NCBI RefSeq assembly: GCF_001598235.1
Contig: NZ_BCYO01000014.1
Location: forward strand, 56,277 to 120,276
From: Polaromonas jejuensis NBRC 106434
Lineage (GTDB): Bacteria > Pseudomonadota > Gammaproteobacteria > Burkholderiales > Burkholderiaceae_C
Reading direction: 5' to 3'
DNA length: 64,000 bases
Shown: piece by piece, positions 1 through 9,679 of the stretch
How the letters are laid out: each line of letters starts with the position of its first letter
Numbering within the stretch: the first letter of the stretch is position 1
The notes under the pieces: generated by a model
Told to the model about the DNA's origin: nothing
Seen by the model: the letters and a program-made list of their open reading frames with translations, nothing else
The model's database searches: none
Translations under genes and position numbers: made by a program

Positions 1-260
1 CGCGCTTTCCCGGCCTGCCGCTGGCCTGGCAGGTGTTGAATGCGCCCATGGGCAGCACGGCAGTGCTCAATGCGGCGAATGAAATCGCCGTGGCGGCTTT
101 CCTGGACAAGCGAATCCGCTTTGACCATATTCACCAGGTCAACCATGCCACTTTAGATGCCGTGGCGGTCTCCGGTGTGAACGATATCGAAGGCCTGCTC
201 GCGCTGGATGCGCGGGTGCGCCTCGTTGCCGCTGAAATCGCAAAACGTCTGGAGACCTGA
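1..260 (+). CDS. dxr: 1-deoxy-D-xylulose 5-phosphate reductoisomerase, C-terminal part (partial)
   Basis: Only the 3' end is in the window; the frame is open from base 3 and ends at TGA 258-260. It makes 2-C-methyl-D-erythritol 4-phosphate in the MEP isoprenoid pathway. The visible part contains LNAANEIAVAAFL, a conserved Dxr C-terminal stretch, followed by the terminal helical region (FDHIHQV, DIEGLLALD). The start codon and the NADPH and metal sites lie outside the window. rseP starts one base after the stop, so the two are probably co-transcribed, as is common in proteobacteria. Confidence 0.9.
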   Translation, partial: RFPGLPLAWQVLNAPMGSTAVLNAANEIAVAAFLDKRIRFDHIHQVNHATLDAVAVSGVNDIEGLLALDARVRLVAAEIAKRLET

Positions 261-261
261 C

Positions 262-1638
262 ATGCTGACGCTGGTTTCTTTTGCGGTGACGCTGGGCATA
301 CTGATCTCCGTGCACGAGTATGGCCACTACCGGGTGGCGGTGGCCTGCGGCATCAAGGTGTTGAAGTTTTCCATCGGCTTTGGCAAGCCCATCTACACCT
401 GGCGGCTCAAGAACAAGTCCACGGAATTTTCCATCGGCATGCTGCCGCTGGGCGGCTACGTCAAGATGCTGGACGAGCGCGAGGCTCCGGTCGACCCCGC
501 GGAGCGCCATCTGGCCTTCAACACCCAGCCCCTTAAATCCCGCGCGGCCGTCGTGGCTGCGGGGCCTGCGGCCAACCTGCTTCTGGCCGTGCTGATCTAC
601 GCCGTGCTCAACTGGATAGGTTTGCAGGAGCCCAAGGCCGTTCTGGCCAGTCCCGTGGCGGGTTCGCTGGCCGAGAAGGCCGGCCTGCGTGGTCGCGAAA
701 CCGTCCAGCAGGCGGCTTTCGATGGCGAGGAGCTGCAACCGGTCCGCTCCTTTGAAGACCTTCGCTGGCGGCTCACGCAGGGCGCGCTCGATGGCCGCGA
801 TGTGCAACTGATGCTGGGTGGTGACCCGGAAGCTTCCACGCGAATGGTCGTGCTGGAGCTCAGCAAACTGGGTGCGGCCGAAGCCGACGCGCAGTTGTTC
901 CGGACAATTGGCATCCTCGGGCCATGGACCTCGCCGGTGATGGGGGAGATCATGGCGGGGAGTGCGGCTGAAAAATCCGGTTTGCGTGCAGGTGATGTGG
1001 TTCAGCGCGTGGGCGATGCGGTGATTGTGGATGGACAGCAGTTGCGCGAACTCATACGGACCTCTGCGCGATCCGCCGGCGGGAGCGCTGCCGCCGTGGC
1101 GCCGCAGCGCTGGCAAGTCCTGCGGGCCGGCCAGCCCTTGACGCTGCAAGTCACCCCCGAACTCAAGCAGGAGGGCGGAGTGGCGGTGGTCCGCATCGGT
1201 GCCTATGTCGGTGCGCCACCGGAGTTCGTGACGGTGCGTTACGGACCGCTGGATGGCTTGTGGCAGGGCGCTGTTCGCACCTGGGAGGTTTCTCTGCTCA
1301 CGCTCAAGATGATGGGGCGAATGCTGATCGGAGAAGCCTCCCTCAAAAATCTGAGCGGGCCACTCACCATCGCGGACTACGCCGGAAAGTCGGTGAGCCT
1401 GGGCTGGACAGCCTATCTGCTGTTTTTGGCCCTCGTTAGCGTGAGTCTCGGCGTCTTGAATTTACTCCCGCTGCCGGTTTTGGATGGTGGGCACCTGATG
1501 TATTATCTTTGGGAATGGGTCACTGGTCGCGGCGTGTCTGACGTCTGGATGGACCGCTTGCAACGCGTTGGCGTTGCGATCCTGCTGGGCATGATGTGTA
1601 TTGCCCTTTTCAATGATGTCACCCGGCTTTTGGGCTAA
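262..1638 (+). CDS. rseP: RseP, site-2 intramembrane zinc metalloprotease
   Basis: Predicted 458-residue inner-membrane M50 protease that cleaves anti-sigma factors (RseA in E. coli) and signal-peptide remnants. The zinc motif HEYGH is at residues 18-22 inside the first membrane helix. PDZ-like periplasmic regions fill the middle (about 110-310), with AGSAAEKSGLRAGD typical of the second. The third zinc ligand is in LPVLDGG, with Asp408, in a C-terminal helix. I chose ATG 262 rather than an upstream in-frame GTG/TTG because it gives the usual M50 N-terminus and follows the dxr stop by one base. bamA begins 13 bp downstream. Confidence 0.95.
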   Translation: MLTLVSFAVTLGILISVHEYGHYRVAVACGIKVLKFSIGFGKPIYTWRLKNKSTEFSIGMLPLGGYVKMLDEREAPVDPAERHLAFNTQPLKSRAAVVAAGPAANLLLAVLIYAVLNWIGLQEPKAVLASPVAGSLAEKAGLRGRETVQQAAFDGEELQPVRSFEDLRWRLTQGALDGRDVQLMLGGDPEASTRMVVLELSKLGAAEADAQLFRTIGILGPWTSPVMGEIMAGSAAEKSGLRAGDVVQRVGDAVIVDGQQLRELIRTSARSAGGSAAAVAPQRWQVLRAGQPLTLQVTPELKQEGGVAVVRIGAYVGAPPEFVTVRYGPLDGLWQGAVRTWEVSLLTLKMMGRMLIGEASLKNLSGPLTIADYAGKSVSLGWTAYLLFLALVSVSLGVLNLLPLPVLDGGHLMYYLWEWVTGRGVSDVWMDRLQRVGVAILLGMMCIALFNDVTRLLG

Positions 1639-1651
1639 TTCCAACCACTTC

Positions 1652-3952
1652 ATGCAAAAACAATTCAATCGTTTCAAAGTTCGTGCGGTCTGCGCCATTG
1701 CCGCCGGTTTGCTAGTAGCCAATGCCGCATGGGCAGTAGACCCTTTCACGGTTCGGGACATTCGGGTGGAGGGCCTGCAACGGGTTGAACCCGGAACGAT
1801 TTTTGCCTCGCTCCCCTTTCGTGTTGGTGAGACTTACAACGACGACAAAGGCTCCACGGCCATCCGCGCGCTGTTCGGCCTGGGCCTTTTCAAGGACGTG
1901 CGGCTGGAGGTCAACGGTGACGTGCTGGTGGTGATCGTCGAAGAGCGTCCTACCGTGGCCGACGTGGATTTCGTCGGCGCCAAGGAATTCGACAAGGACG
2001 TGCTTAAAAAAGCACTGAAGGACGTGGGTATCTCGGATGGCCAGCCTTTTGACAAGGCGCTGGCCGACAAGGCCGAGCAGGAACTCAAGCGTCAGTACAT
2101 CAACAAGAGCCTGTACGGTGCCGAGGTGATCACGACCGTGACGCCGATTGAGCGCAATCGTGTGAACCTGACCTTTAGCGTCGTCGAAGGCGATGTCGCA
2201 AAAATCAAGGAAATTCACATCACCGGCAACAAGGCATTCAGCGAATCCACGCTGCTGGGCCTGTTCGACCTGGACACCGGCGGCTGGCTGAGCTGGTACA
2301 CCAAGTCGGACCGCTATTCCCGGACCAAGCTCAATGCGGATATTGAGACCCTGCGCTCCTATTACCTCTCGCGGGGCTATCTCGAGTTCAAGGTGGACTC
2401 GACCCAGGTGGCGATTTCCCCTGACAAACAGAGCATTGCGGTCACCGTCAACATCACGGAGGGCGAGCGTTTCGTGGTGTCGGGTGTGAAGCTCGAAGGC
2501 AATTACCTGGGCAAGGAAGAGGAATTCAAAACCCTGGTGGCGATCAAGCCGGGAGCGCCTTACAACGCCGACCAGGTCGCCGAAACGACCAAGGCCTTTA
2601 GCGACTACTTTGGTACTTTTGGCTTTGCCTTTGCCCGGGTAGAGGCGGTACCGGAAATTGACCGGGTCAATAACCGTGTGGCGTTTGTGCTGCAGGCCGA
2701 GCCCTCGCGCCGGGCCTATGTGCGGCGCATCAATGTGGCGGGCAACAACCGCACGCGTGACGAGGTGGTGCGCCGGGAGTTCCGTCAGTTCGAGTCGTCC
2801 TGGTACGACGGCGACAAAATCCGTCTTTCGCGTGACCGCGTGGACCGCCTGGGCTTCTTCAACGAGGTGAATATGGAGACGCAGGAGGTGACCGGCACGG
2901 CTGACCAGGTCGACGTCACCGTGAATGTGGTTGAAAAACCCACCGGCAATTTGCAACTGGGCGCCGGCTACTCCACGGCTGACAGCCTTTCCCTGGTGTT
3001 CGGCATCAAGCAGGAAAACGTTTTCGGCTCGGGCAACTACCTGGGTATTGAGGTCAATACCAGTAAATCCAATCGCCAGCTGGTTTTGAGCACGATTGAT
3101 CCTTATTTCACGGCCGACGGCATTTCCCGCAGCATTGACGTGTATGACCGCACGTCCTCGCCCCTGAACGGCCAGGGGGGTGACTACAAATTGAAAACGC
3201 GGGGTGCCAGCATTCGTTTCGGGGTTCCCTTCACCGAAACGGACACGGTTTATTTCGGCAGCGGCTATGAGCGCTTGACTATTGTGCCGGGGACGCTGCT
3301 TCCCGTCAGCTATCAGGACTACGCGAATCAGTTCGGCCTCACGAGCAGTTCCATTCCCTTGACCGTGGGCTGGTCGCGCGATAGCCGGGACAGTGCGCTG
3401 GTGCCTACGTCGGGGCGCTACCAGCGCGTCTACGGCGACTGGGGCGTGGCCGGCGATATCAAGTTCGTACGCGTCAATTACCAGATCCAGCAATACATTC
3501 CACTCAACAAGCAGTTCACGATTGCCCTGAACGGTGAGTTGGGTTGGGGCAAGGGCCTCAACGGCCAGCCTTTCCCGCTCTTCAAGAACTTCTACTCCGG
3601 CGGTTTGGGCTCTGTGCGTGGTTTTGAACAGAGCTCTCTGGGCCCCCGCGACTCGTCAGACCTGGCCACCGGCGCGCCCAAGAAGCTGACGCTCAATGCC
3701 GAGCTCGTCGCCCCGTTTCCGGGGGCGGGCAATGACCGTACCCTGCGTGTGTACGGTTTTGTGGATGCGGGTAACGTGTTTAAAGACAGCTACAGCCTGA
3801 ACGGTCCGGATGGTCTTCGCGCATCGACCGGTCTTGGCATCAGCTGGATTTCCCCAGTGGGTCCTCTTCGTCTCGCCTATGCCGTGCCTCTGCGAAAACA
3901 GCCAGGCGATAGAATAGAGCGGTTGCAATTCCAAATCGGTACATCTTTCTAA
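1652..3952 (+). CDS. bamA: BamA, outer-membrane protein assembly factor
   Basis: Predicted 766-residue Omp85 protein, the core of the BAM complex that folds beta-barrel proteins into the outer membrane. A signal peptide of about 28 residues ends at AWA. Five POTRA-type repeats follow to about residue 350 (VRDIRVEGLQRVEPGTIF, KIKEIHITGNKAF and similar). The C-terminal half is the 16-strand surface-antigen barrel, containing VRGFEQSSLGPRD, a form of the conserved VRGF/Y loop, and ending in aromatic FQIGTSF. ATG 1652 is preferred over the upstream in-frame ATG, which lies within rseP, because the signal peptide begins there. The stop overlaps the start of the next gene (TAATG). Confidence 0.96.
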   Translation: MQKQFNRFKVRAVCAIAAGLLVANAAWAVDPFTVRDIRVEGLQRVEPGTIFASLPFRVGETYNDDKGSTAIRALFGLGLFKDVRLEVNGDVLVVIVEERPTVADVDFVGAKEFDKDVLKKALKDVGISDGQPFDKALADKAEQELKRQYINKSLYGAEVITTVTPIERNRVNLTFSVVEGDVAKIKEIHITGNKAFSESTLLGLFDLDTGGWLSWYTKSDRYSRTKLNADIETLRSYYLSRGYLEFKVDSTQVAISPDKQSIAVTVNITEGERFVVSGVKLEGNYLGKEEEFKTLVAIKPGAPYNADQVAETTKAFSDYFGTFGFAFARVEAVPEIDRVNNRVAFVLQAEPSRRAYVRRINVAGNNRTRDEVVRREFRQFESSWYDGDKIRLSRDRVDRLGFFNEVNMETQEVTGTADQVDVTVNVVEKPTGNLQLGAGYSTADSLSLVFGIKQENVFGSGNYLGIEVNTSKSNRQLVLSTIDPYFTADGISRSIDVYDRTSSPLNGQGGDYKLKTRGASIRFGVPFTETDTVYFGSGYERLTIVPGTLLPVSYQDYANQFGLTSSSIPLTVGWSRDSRDSALVPTSGRYQRVYGDWGVAGDIKFVRVNYQIQQYIPLNKQFTIALNGELGWGKGLNGQPFPLFKNFYSGGLGSVRGFEQSSLGPRDSSDLATGAPKKLTLNAELVAPFPGAGNDRTLRVYGFVDAGNVFKDSYSLNGPDGLRASTGLGISWISPVGPLRLAYAVPLRKQPGDRIERLQFQIGTSF

Positions 3953-4458
3953 TGAAGCATTATTCAAGCAAAATTGTCCTGGGCCTCGTCATCGCATTGG
4001 CAGGTTTTTCCGCCAGCGCGCAGGAGTTCAAGGTTGGAGTTGTCAACCTCGACCGGATTTTCCGCGAAGCCAATTCGGCCAAGGCGGCCCAGACCAAGCT
4101 GGAGCAGGAATTCAGCAAGCGCGAGAAGGAGTTGAACGATCTCGCCACCCAGCTGAAAACGCAGTCCGACAAGTTCGAGCGCGAAGCGCCCACGCTGGCT
4201 GAAAGCCAGCGCGTGGCCCGCCAGCGGCAACTGGTCGATCTGGACCGGACCTTCCAGAACAAGCGCCGCGAATTCCAGGAAGATCTGAGCGCCCGTAAAA
4301 ACGAAGAGCTTCAGCAAGTGATTGAGCGCGCCAACAAGGTCGTCAAAACGCTGGCTGAAACCGAGAAGTACGACCTGATCCTGCAGGAGTCGGTGTACGT
4401 GAACCCCAAGCATGACATCACCGACAAGGTGATCAAGGCGCTGAACGCCTCCCGTTGA
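3952..4458 (+). CDS. ompH: OmpH/Skp-family periplasmic chaperone
   Basis: Predicted 168-residue Skp-like holdase that escorts unfolded outer-membrane proteins to BAM. It has a cleavable signal peptide (MKHYSSKIVLGLVIALAG, cleavage near SAQ). The long charged helical stretch at about residues 45-125 (KLEQEFSKREKELNDLATQ and RRREFQED-like segments) would form the coiled-coil tentacles of the trimer. The C-terminus VNPKHDITDKVIKALN is typical of the family. Its ATG shares a base with the bamA stop, giving the classic bamA-ompH-lpxD order. Confidence 0.93.
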   Translation: MKHYSSKIVLGLVIALAGFSASAQEFKVGVVNLDRIFREANSAKAAQTKLEQEFSKREKELNDLATQLKTQSDKFEREAPTLAESQRVARQRQLVDLDRTFQNKRREFQEDLSARKNEELQQVIERANKVVKTLAETEKYDLILQESVYVNPKHDITDKVIKALNASR

Positions 4459-4505
4459 TTGCGGGTGTTCACCACGCACGTTGACGTAAAACTGGCAGGC
4501 GCAGT

Positions 4506-5561
4506 GTGACGCTCCGTCTTGCCGACATTGTTCAGTCTTTGGCTGCCAGGGTGGATGCCGAGCTGCTCGGCAACCCTGATATTCTGATAGAGCGCCTGTC
4601 CACGCTGGACGGCGCCGGTCCCCGGGACCTGACATTTCTGAGCCACCCCAAGTACCTCGGCAAGCTGGCGCAGTCTGCCGCTGCCTGCGTCGTGGTCTCC
4701 CCCGCAGTCCGTGAAGCCGCCATGCGCCGCGGGGCCTGTATCGTGGCGGATGACCCCTACCATTACTTTGCGCTGATCACCCAGCTCTGGAAACAGCGTC
4801 ATTTTCCGCCTCCGGCACCCCACATCCATCCCAGCGCCTTCATTGATCCCGGCGCGACGCTGGCCCCCGGCGTCTCCATCGGTGCGTTCGCCTGCATCGG
4901 GGCCGGCGCCATGATTGGCGCGGGTGTACGCATCGCCGAGCATTGCGTCATCGGCGCGCAGGTGGAAATTGGCGCCGATACCCGGCTGTCGGCACGCGTC
5001 ACGGTGGCCGACGGTTGCCGCATGGGTGAGCGCTGCATTGTTCATCCCGGCGCAGTCATCGGTGCGGATGGCTTCGGCTTTGCGCCGCATGAGGGCGAGT
5101 GGGTCAAGATCGAGCAGCTGGGCGCGGTGCACATCGGCAATGATGTGGAAATCGGCGCCAACACCTGCATCGACCGCGGCGCCTTGCAGGACACCGTGCT
5201 GGAAGACGGCGTCAAGCTCGATAACCTGGTGCAGATCGGCCACAACGTCAGGGTCGGCAAGCACACCGCCATGGCCGGTTGTGCCGGCGTCGCGGGCAGC
5301 GCAACGATTGGTGCGCATTGCACGGTCGGTGGTGGCGCCATTGTGCTGGGACATCTGAGGCTGGCCGACCATGTGCATGTGTCGGCGGCCAGCGTGGTGA
5401 CGCGATCCATTCTGAAACCCGGACAGTACACCGGGCTCTTTCCTATCGACGACAATGCGGCGTGGGAAAAAAATGCGGCCACGCTCAAGCAGCTCCACAG
5501 TCTGCGCGAGCGACTCAAGCTGACAGAAAAATCACTCTCACAAATTCTAGAAAAATCATGA
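4506..5561 (+). CDS. lpxD: LpxD, UDP-3-O-acyl-glucosamine N-acyltransferase
   Basis: Predicted 351-residue acyltransferase that adds the second, N-linked hydroxyacyl chain in lipid A synthesis. The N-terminal domain (about 1-100) contains [18 protein letters not shown], the LpxD substrate-recognition region. It is followed by many hexapeptide repeats of the left-handed beta-helix ([33 protein letters not shown]). QIGHNVRVG carries the expected catalytic histidine. The start is GTG 4506; no better in-frame ATG gives the full N-terminal domain. The stop overlaps the fabZ start. Confidence 0.94.
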   Translation: MTLRLADIVQSLAARVDAELLGNPDILIERLSTLDGAGPRDLTFLSHPKYLGKLAQSAAACVVVSPAVREAAMRRGACIVADDPYHYFALITQLWKQRHFPPPAPHIHPSAFIDPGATLAPGVSIGAFACIGAGAMIGAGVRIAEHCVIGAQVEIGADTRLSARVTVADGCRMGERCIVHPGAVIGADGFGFAPHEGEWVKIEQLGAVHIGNDVEIGANTCIDRGALQDTVLEDGVKLDNLVQIGHNVRVGKHTAMAGCAGVAGSATIGAHCTVGGGAIVLGHLRLADHVHVSAASVVTRSILKPGQYTGLFPIDDNAAWEKNAATLKQLHSLRERLKLTEKSLSQILEKS

Positions 5562-5998
5562 TGGACATTCACCAAATTCTCAAGCAGTTGCCGCACCGCT
5601 ACCCGATTCTGTTGGTCGACCGTGTGCTCGAAGTGGAAAAAGGCAAAAGCATCAAGGCACTCAAGAATGTCACGATCAATGAACCGTTTTTCATGGGGCA
5701 TTTTCCGCACCATCCCGTGATGCCGGGTGTTCTTATTCTTGAAGCCATGGCACAGGCCGCGGCGCTGCTGGCATTTGAAACATTGGGCGTGACACCCGAC
5801 GACAAGACGGTGTACTACTTTGCCGGCATCGACGGCGCCCGTTTCAAGCGTCCCGTCGAGCCCGGCGACCAGCTGATCATGGATGTGACGCTGGACCGCA
5901 TGAAAGCCGGCATCTTCAAATTCAAGGGTGTCACGCGCGTGGGTGACAACATCGCCTGCGAGGCCGAACTGATGTGCACCATGCGCACCATTGCCTGA
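5558..5998 (+). CDS. fabZ: FabZ, 3-hydroxyacyl-ACP dehydratase
   Basis: Predicted 146-residue hot-dog fold dehydratase of fatty-acid elongation. It competes with LpxA/LpxD for hydroxyacyl-ACP, which fits its place inside the lpx operon. The signatures are [13 protein letters not shown] near the N-terminus and [19 protein letters not shown], which holds the catalytic His and Glu. Two adjacent ATGs are possible (5558 and 5561). The first overlaps the lpxD stop as ATGATGA, consistent with translational coupling. A longer open frame upstream runs inside lpxD and is not part of this protein. Confidence 0.94.
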   Translation: MMDIHQILKQLPHRYPILLVDRVLEVEKGKSIKALKNVTINEPFFMGHFPHHPVMPGVLILEAMAQAAALLAFETLGVTPDDKTVYYFAGIDGARFKRPVEPGDQLIMDVTLDRMKAGIFKFKGVTRVGDNIACEAELMCTMRTIA

Positions 5999-6011
5999 GC
6001 GCGGGCCTCAC

Positions 6012-6824
6012 ATGACATCGCCAGTCGCTGCGCCGGGCATTCATGCCACGGCGCTTGTTGATCCACAGGCCCAGCTGGACAGCTCGGTCAGCGTGGGCCC
6101 GTACACGGTCATCGGTCCCCACGTCAGGGTAGCTGCGGGCACCAGCATTGGCGCCCACTGCGTGATTGAAGGCCACACCACCATAGGCCGTGACAACCGG
6201 ATTTTCCAGTTCAACTCGCTGGGCGCCATTCCGCAGGACAAAAAGTACGCGGGCGAGCCCTGCGAGCTGGTGATTGGTGACCGCAACACCATCCGCGAGT
6301 TTTGCACCTTCAACATCGGCTCGCCGGGCGACAACGGCGTCACGCGGGTCGGCCATGACAACTGGATCATGGCCTATGTGCATCTGGCGCACGACTGCGT
6401 GGTGGGCAACAACACCATTTTTGCCAACAACACGCAGCTGGGCGGACATGTGCATGTGGATGACTGGGCCATACTGGGCGGCTTCACGGTGGCGCACCAG
6501 TTCGTCAGAATCGGCGCCCACAGCTTTACCGCCATGTGCTCGCTGCTGTTTGCCGACCTGCCGCCTTTTGTGATGTGCCAGGGCCAGCCGGCCCAGGCGC
6601 GATCCATGAATTTTGAGGGCCTGCGCCGCCGTGGTTTCTCGGCGGAGCGCATTTCAGCCGTCAAGGCCATGCACAAGGCGCTGTACCGCGACGACCTGAC
6701 GCTGGAGCAGGCCAGGGCACGCATCACAGAACTGACTGAAAAACACCCCGAGTCGGCGCCGGACGTGCAGATGATGCTCTCATTTTTGCAGCAGACATCG
6801 CCGCAACGCGGCATCGTCCGGTAG
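6012..6824 (+). CDS. lpxA: LpxA, UDP-GlcNAc acyltransferase
   Basis: Predicted 270-residue trimeric acyltransferase for the first step of lipid A synthesis. It has N-terminal hexapeptide repeats ([33 protein letters not shown]) and the LpxA segment [28 protein letters not shown] carries the catalytic His. A helical C-terminal domain contains [11 protein letters not shown]. The start ATG 6012 is 14 bp after fabZ, and the next gene starts 6 bp after the stop. Confidence 0.95.
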   Translation: MTSPVAAPGIHATALVDPQAQLDSSVSVGPYTVIGPHVRVAAGTSIGAHCVIEGHTTIGRDNRIFQFNSLGAIPQDKKYAGEPCELVIGDRNTIREFCTFNIGSPGDNGVTRVGHDNWIMAYVHLAHDCVVGNNTIFANNTQLGGHVHVDDWAILGGFTVAHQFVRIGAHSFTAMCSLLFADLPPFVMCQGQPAQARSMNFEGLRRRGFSAERISAVKAMHKALYRDDLTLEQARARITELTEKHPESAPDVQMMLSFLQQTSPQRGIVR

Positions 6825-6830
6825 GCGCTC

Positions 6831-8060
6831 ATGTCGGTTGCGTCCACCCCTCTGCCCACTCGTAGAGAGGCTGGTGGGCCTGCCGCCAGCCCGGCCGTGC
6901 AGGCGGCGCCGCGCGTCGCCATGGTGGCCGGCGAAACCTCCGGTGATTTGCTGGCAGGCTTGCTGCTCGATGGCCTCAAGGCGCGCTGGCCGGCCTTGGT
7001 GTCCAGCGGCATAGGCGGGCCGCAGATGGCGCGCCGGGGTTTTCAGGCCTGGTGGCCCAGCGACAAGCTGGCGGTGCGCGGTTATGTGGAGGTGCTGCGA
7101 CACTACCGCGAAATCATAGGCATCCGCGAGCAGCTGAAAAAGCGCCTGCTTGATAGGGCCGATCAGCGCCCCGACGTTTTTATCGGCGTGGATGCGCCCG
7201 ATTTCAACCTGGATCTGGAGGCCGCGCTGAAGGCCGAAGGCATCAAGACCGTGCATTTCGTCAGTCCCTCCGTCTGGGCCTGGCGCGCCGACCGGGTCGA
7301 AAAAATCCGGCGCAGCGTGGACCATGTGCTGTGCATTTTCCCGTTTGAACCGGCCCTGCTGGCCTCGCATGGCATTGCCGCGACTTATGTCGGGCATCCG
7401 CTGGCCAACGTGATTCCGGTGGCGCCTGATCGGGCGGCGGCGAGGCGCCAGTTGGGCCTGCGGGATGAGGACACCGTCATTGCCATCTTGCCGGGCAGCC
7501 GCAAGTCGGAAATCCAGTACCTCGCTACTCGCTTTTTCAGGGCTGCGGCGCTGGTCAAGCGGGCGCAGGCTGCTATTAAATTTGTAGTGCCTGCGGTTCC
7601 CGCGCTAAAGGCGTGGATAGAGCGGCTGGCCGATGAGGCGGGTGTGCGGGCGGATCTGCAAATCGTCGAAGGCCAGTCGCACACGGTGCTGGCGGCCTGC
7701 GATGTCACCCTGATCGCCAGCGGCACCGCCACGATGGAGGCGGCCTTGTTCAAGCGCCCCATGGTGATTGCCTACAACATGAACTGGCTGTCGTGGCAGA
7801 TCATGCGGCGCAAAAAACTCCAGCCCTGGGTCGGCCTGCCCAACATCCTTTGCCAGGACTTTGTGGTGCCGGAGTTGCTGCAGGAGGCGGCGACGCCCGA
7901 GGCGTTGGCGCACGCGCTACTGCAGTGGGTTGACGCAAAAACTGCGGCGCCCGACAAAATAGCGGCTGTCGAACAACGATTCACCAAGCTGCATGCCGAG
8001 TTGCAGCGCGACACTTCTCAATTGGCGACCGATGCGATCCAAAAAATTCTTGAAGGCTGA
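6831..8060 (+). CDS. lpxB: LpxB, lipid A disaccharide synthase
   Basis: Predicted 409-residue GT-B glycosyltransferase that condenses UDP-diacylglucosamine with lipid X at the inner membrane. Recognisable blocks are [37 protein letters not shown] and [10 protein letters not shown]. The C-terminal half has [19 protein letters not shown] and YNMNWLSW. The first about 22 residues (Pro/Ala rich) are not conserved in the family, so the functional start could be slightly later. A copy of the window's dispersed 17-bp palindrome lies in-frame at 7572-7588, encoding AAIKFV. Confidence 0.95.
   Translation: MSVASTPLPTRREAGGPAASPAVQAAPRVAMVAGETSGDLLAGLLLDGLKARWPALVSSGIGGPQMARRGFQAWWPSDKLAVRGYVEVLRHYREIIGIREQLKKRLLDRADQRPDVFIGVDAPDFNLDLEAALKAEGIKTVHFVSPSVWAWRADRVEKIRRSVDHVLCIFPFEPALLASHGIAATYVGHPLANVIPVAPDRAAARRQLGLRDEDTVIAILPGSRKSEIQYLATRFFRAAALVKRAQAAIKFVVPAVPALKAWIERLADEAGVRADLQIVEGQSHTVLAACDVTLIASGTATMEAALFKRPMVIAYNMNWLSWQIMRRKKLQPWVGLPNILCQDFVVPELLQEAATPEALAHALLQWVDAKTAAPDKIAAVEQRFTKLHAELQRDTSQLATDAIQKILEG
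7572..7588 (+). repeat. Dispersed palindrome copy 1 (in lpxB)
   Basis: GCTATTAAATTTGTAGT, a degenerate copy preceded by GCGCAGGCT; reads AAIKFV in frame. Confidence 0.6.
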
Positions 8061-8649
8061 GCAAACCGCCTTGTCCTGGGACACCCCGGGGTTGATGGCG
8101 GGCGTTGACGAGGCCGGGCGCGGGCCCCTGGCCGGGCCGGTGGTGGCGGCAGCGGTCATCCTGGACGATTTGAATCCCATCAAGGGACTGGCCGACTCAA
8201 AAAAACTCACGGCCTTGCGGCGTGAAAAGCTTTACGACGAAATCCGCGCCAAAGCGCTGTGCTGCTCCATTGCGCTGGCGAGCGCCGAAGAAATCGATAA
8301 GCTGAACATTTTGCAGGCCACTATGCTGGCCATGAAACGTGCGGTGGAGGGCTTGCGGCTCAAGCCCAGCAAGGTGCTGGTCGATGGCAACCGTCTGCCG
8401 GCACTTGGCGTTCTGGCGGAAGCCATTGTCAAAGGCGACGCCCTGGTACCGGCGATCTCGGCCGCGTCCATTCTGGCCAAGGTCTACCGTGATCGCTGGT
8501 GTCAGGAGTTTGACCTCGAATACCCGCAGTACGGTTTTGCCGGCCACAAGGGCTATGGCACGGCCGCGCACCTGGCCGCGTTGCGGGAGCACGGTGCCTG
8601 TCCCCAGCACCGCAAGTCGTTTGCGCCGGTGGCCGAGGTGCTCCGGTGA
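8032..8649 (+). CDS. rnhB: RNase HII
   Basis: Predicted 205-residue ribonuclease that removes ribonucleotides and RNA primers from RNA-DNA hybrids. The family signature [15 protein letters not shown] supplies the first two acidic metal ligands. VDGNRLP and [12 protein letters not shown] supply the others, and HKGYGTAAH is also conserved. ATG 8032 overlaps the lpxB end by 29 bp and gives the N-terminus normal for beta-proteobacterial RnhB. The alternative ATG 8095 ([10 protein letters not shown]) leaves almost no residues before the active site. Its linkage to lpxB is conserved in many proteobacteria. Confidence 0.93.
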   Translation: MRSKKFLKAEQTALSWDTPGLMAGVDEAGRGPLAGPVVAAAVILDDLNPIKGLADSKKLTALRREKLYDEIRAKALCCSIALASAEEIDKLNILQATMLAMKRAVEGLRLKPSKVLVDGNRLPALGVLAEAIVKGDALVPAISAASILAKVYRDRWCQEFDLEYPQYGFAGHKGYGTAAHLAALREHGACPQHRKSFAPVAEVLR

Positions 8650-9428
8650 GCAGCGGTTTTGCCGTCCCTGTGTCGCATGTCACGTCCCGCGACAACCCGC
8701 TCATCAAGGAGTTGCGCAAGCTTTCGCAAGACAGCACGGCTTACCGCAAGCAGGGCCGGGTCTGGCTGGAGGGCGACCATCTGTGCCGTGCGGCGCTGCT
8801 GCGCGGGTTGAAACCGGCCGTGGCCGTTTTTTCGGAGTCTTTTTGGCCTCTGGCCCCCGCTGAGTGGGCGCAGGCAGCTATTAAAAACATAGTGATTTCC
8901 GACGCGTTGCTGCCGGAGATCAGCGGCCTGGAGTCCCCGGCGCGCATGGGCTTTGTGCTGGAATTGCCGGCCGCAACGGCGCTGCGGCCCGATGCGGCCT
9001 CGGTGATTCTGGATCGGGTCCAGGATGCCGGCAATGTCGGCTCCATTTTGCGCAGTGCGGCGGCGTTTGGTTTTGGCCAGATCATCGCGCTCAAGGGCAC
9101 GGCCGCGCTCTGGTCGCCCAAGGTGCTGCGCGCCGGCATGGGGGCGCACTTTGCCCTGCAACTGGTGGAAGGGGTGGCGCCGGAGGCGCTGGCCGGCTTG
9201 CGTGTTCCCATCGTCGTCACCAGTTCGCACCACGGCAGCTTTTTGCACCAGCAACAATTGCCCATGCCCTGTGCCTGGGCCATGGGCCATGAAGGGCAGG
9301 GCGTCAGCGACGAGCTGATGGCCCGCGCTGCACTGAAGGTCCGTATCGACCAGCCGGGCGGCGAAGAATCGCTCAATGTGGCCGCAGCGGCAGCCATCTG
9401 CCTGTACGCAAGTTCGTTGGGGATATAA
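8646..9428 (+). CDS. TrmH/SpoU-family RNA 2'-O-methyltransferase
   Basis: Predicted 260-residue SPOUT methyltransferase acting on rRNA or tRNA. The three SpoU motifs are present in order: [29 protein letters not shown] and [18 protein letters not shown]. The N-terminal about 95 residues form the SpoU substrate-binding-like domain. The GTG start overlaps the rnhB stop (GTGA), so translation is probably coupled. The target nucleotide cannot be told from sequence. A copy of the dispersed palindrome lies in-frame at 8877-8893. Confidence 0.9.
   Translation: MSSGFAVPVSHVTSRDNPLIKELRKLSQDSTAYRKQGRVWLEGDHLCRAALLRGLKPAVAVFSESFWPLAPAEWAQAAIKNIVISDALLPEISGLESPARMGFVLELPAATALRPDAASVILDRVQDAGNVGSILRSAAAFGFGQIIALKGTAALWSPKVLRAGMGAHFALQLVEGVAPEALAGLRVPIVVTSSHHGSFLHQQQLPMPCAWAMGHEGQGVSDELMARAALKVRIDQPGGEESLNVAAAAAICLYASSLGI
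8877..8893 (+). repeat. Dispersed palindrome copy 2 (in methyltransferase)
   Basis: GCTATTAAAAACATAGT preceded by GCGCAGGCA; reads AAIKNIV in frame. Confidence 0.7.
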
Positions 9429-9452
9429 ACCCACCCCCGTCCAGTCTCGCTG

Positions 9453-9508
9453 CGTGTAGTCTGTTCCCCCTCGGGGGGGCGGCCCCCTCGGGGGCAGGGA
9501 GCTACACG
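9453..9508 (+). repeat. Long GC-rich nested inverted repeat upstream of carA
   Basis: Outer arms CGTGTAG (9453-9459) and CTACACG (9502-9508) enclose two CCCCCTCGGGGG-type palindromes (about 9466-9495). The structure lies 25 bp after the methyltransferase stop. It may serve as a terminator for the lpx operon, or be a REP-type dispersed element. I saw no second copy in this window. Confidence 0.6.
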
Positions 9509-9539
9509 AAGTGAGCGACCGTGGGGGCCACGTTCACGC

Positions 9540-9545
9540 TATAAT
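9540..9545 (+). promoter_or_regulatory. Candidate -10 box of the carAB promoter
   Basis: A perfect TATAAT lies about 135 bp before the carA start, just downstream of the inverted repeat. No good -35 is visible 16-18 bp upstream (the sequence there is GC-rich). The leader of more than 100 nt leaves room for regulation, but I do not recognise a known leader motif. Confidence 0.45.
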
Positions 9546-9679
9546 CAAGGGCTTTTCAAATCACAGCTTCGCCCGAGCGCATACAAAGCCAACACCCTCA
9601 CAAAAGCATCCAGCAAGAGTCTTGACCGAGACGTTTCTTGTGCACGCTTGGGCGAACCGTAACCAACCCGGAGAACCCA

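Noticed and set aside
9546..9679. Riboswitch or pyrimidine-sensing leader before carA
   Set aside because: The leader is long enough, but no known aptamer core, PyrR site or PEPPER-like structure was recognisable by eye.
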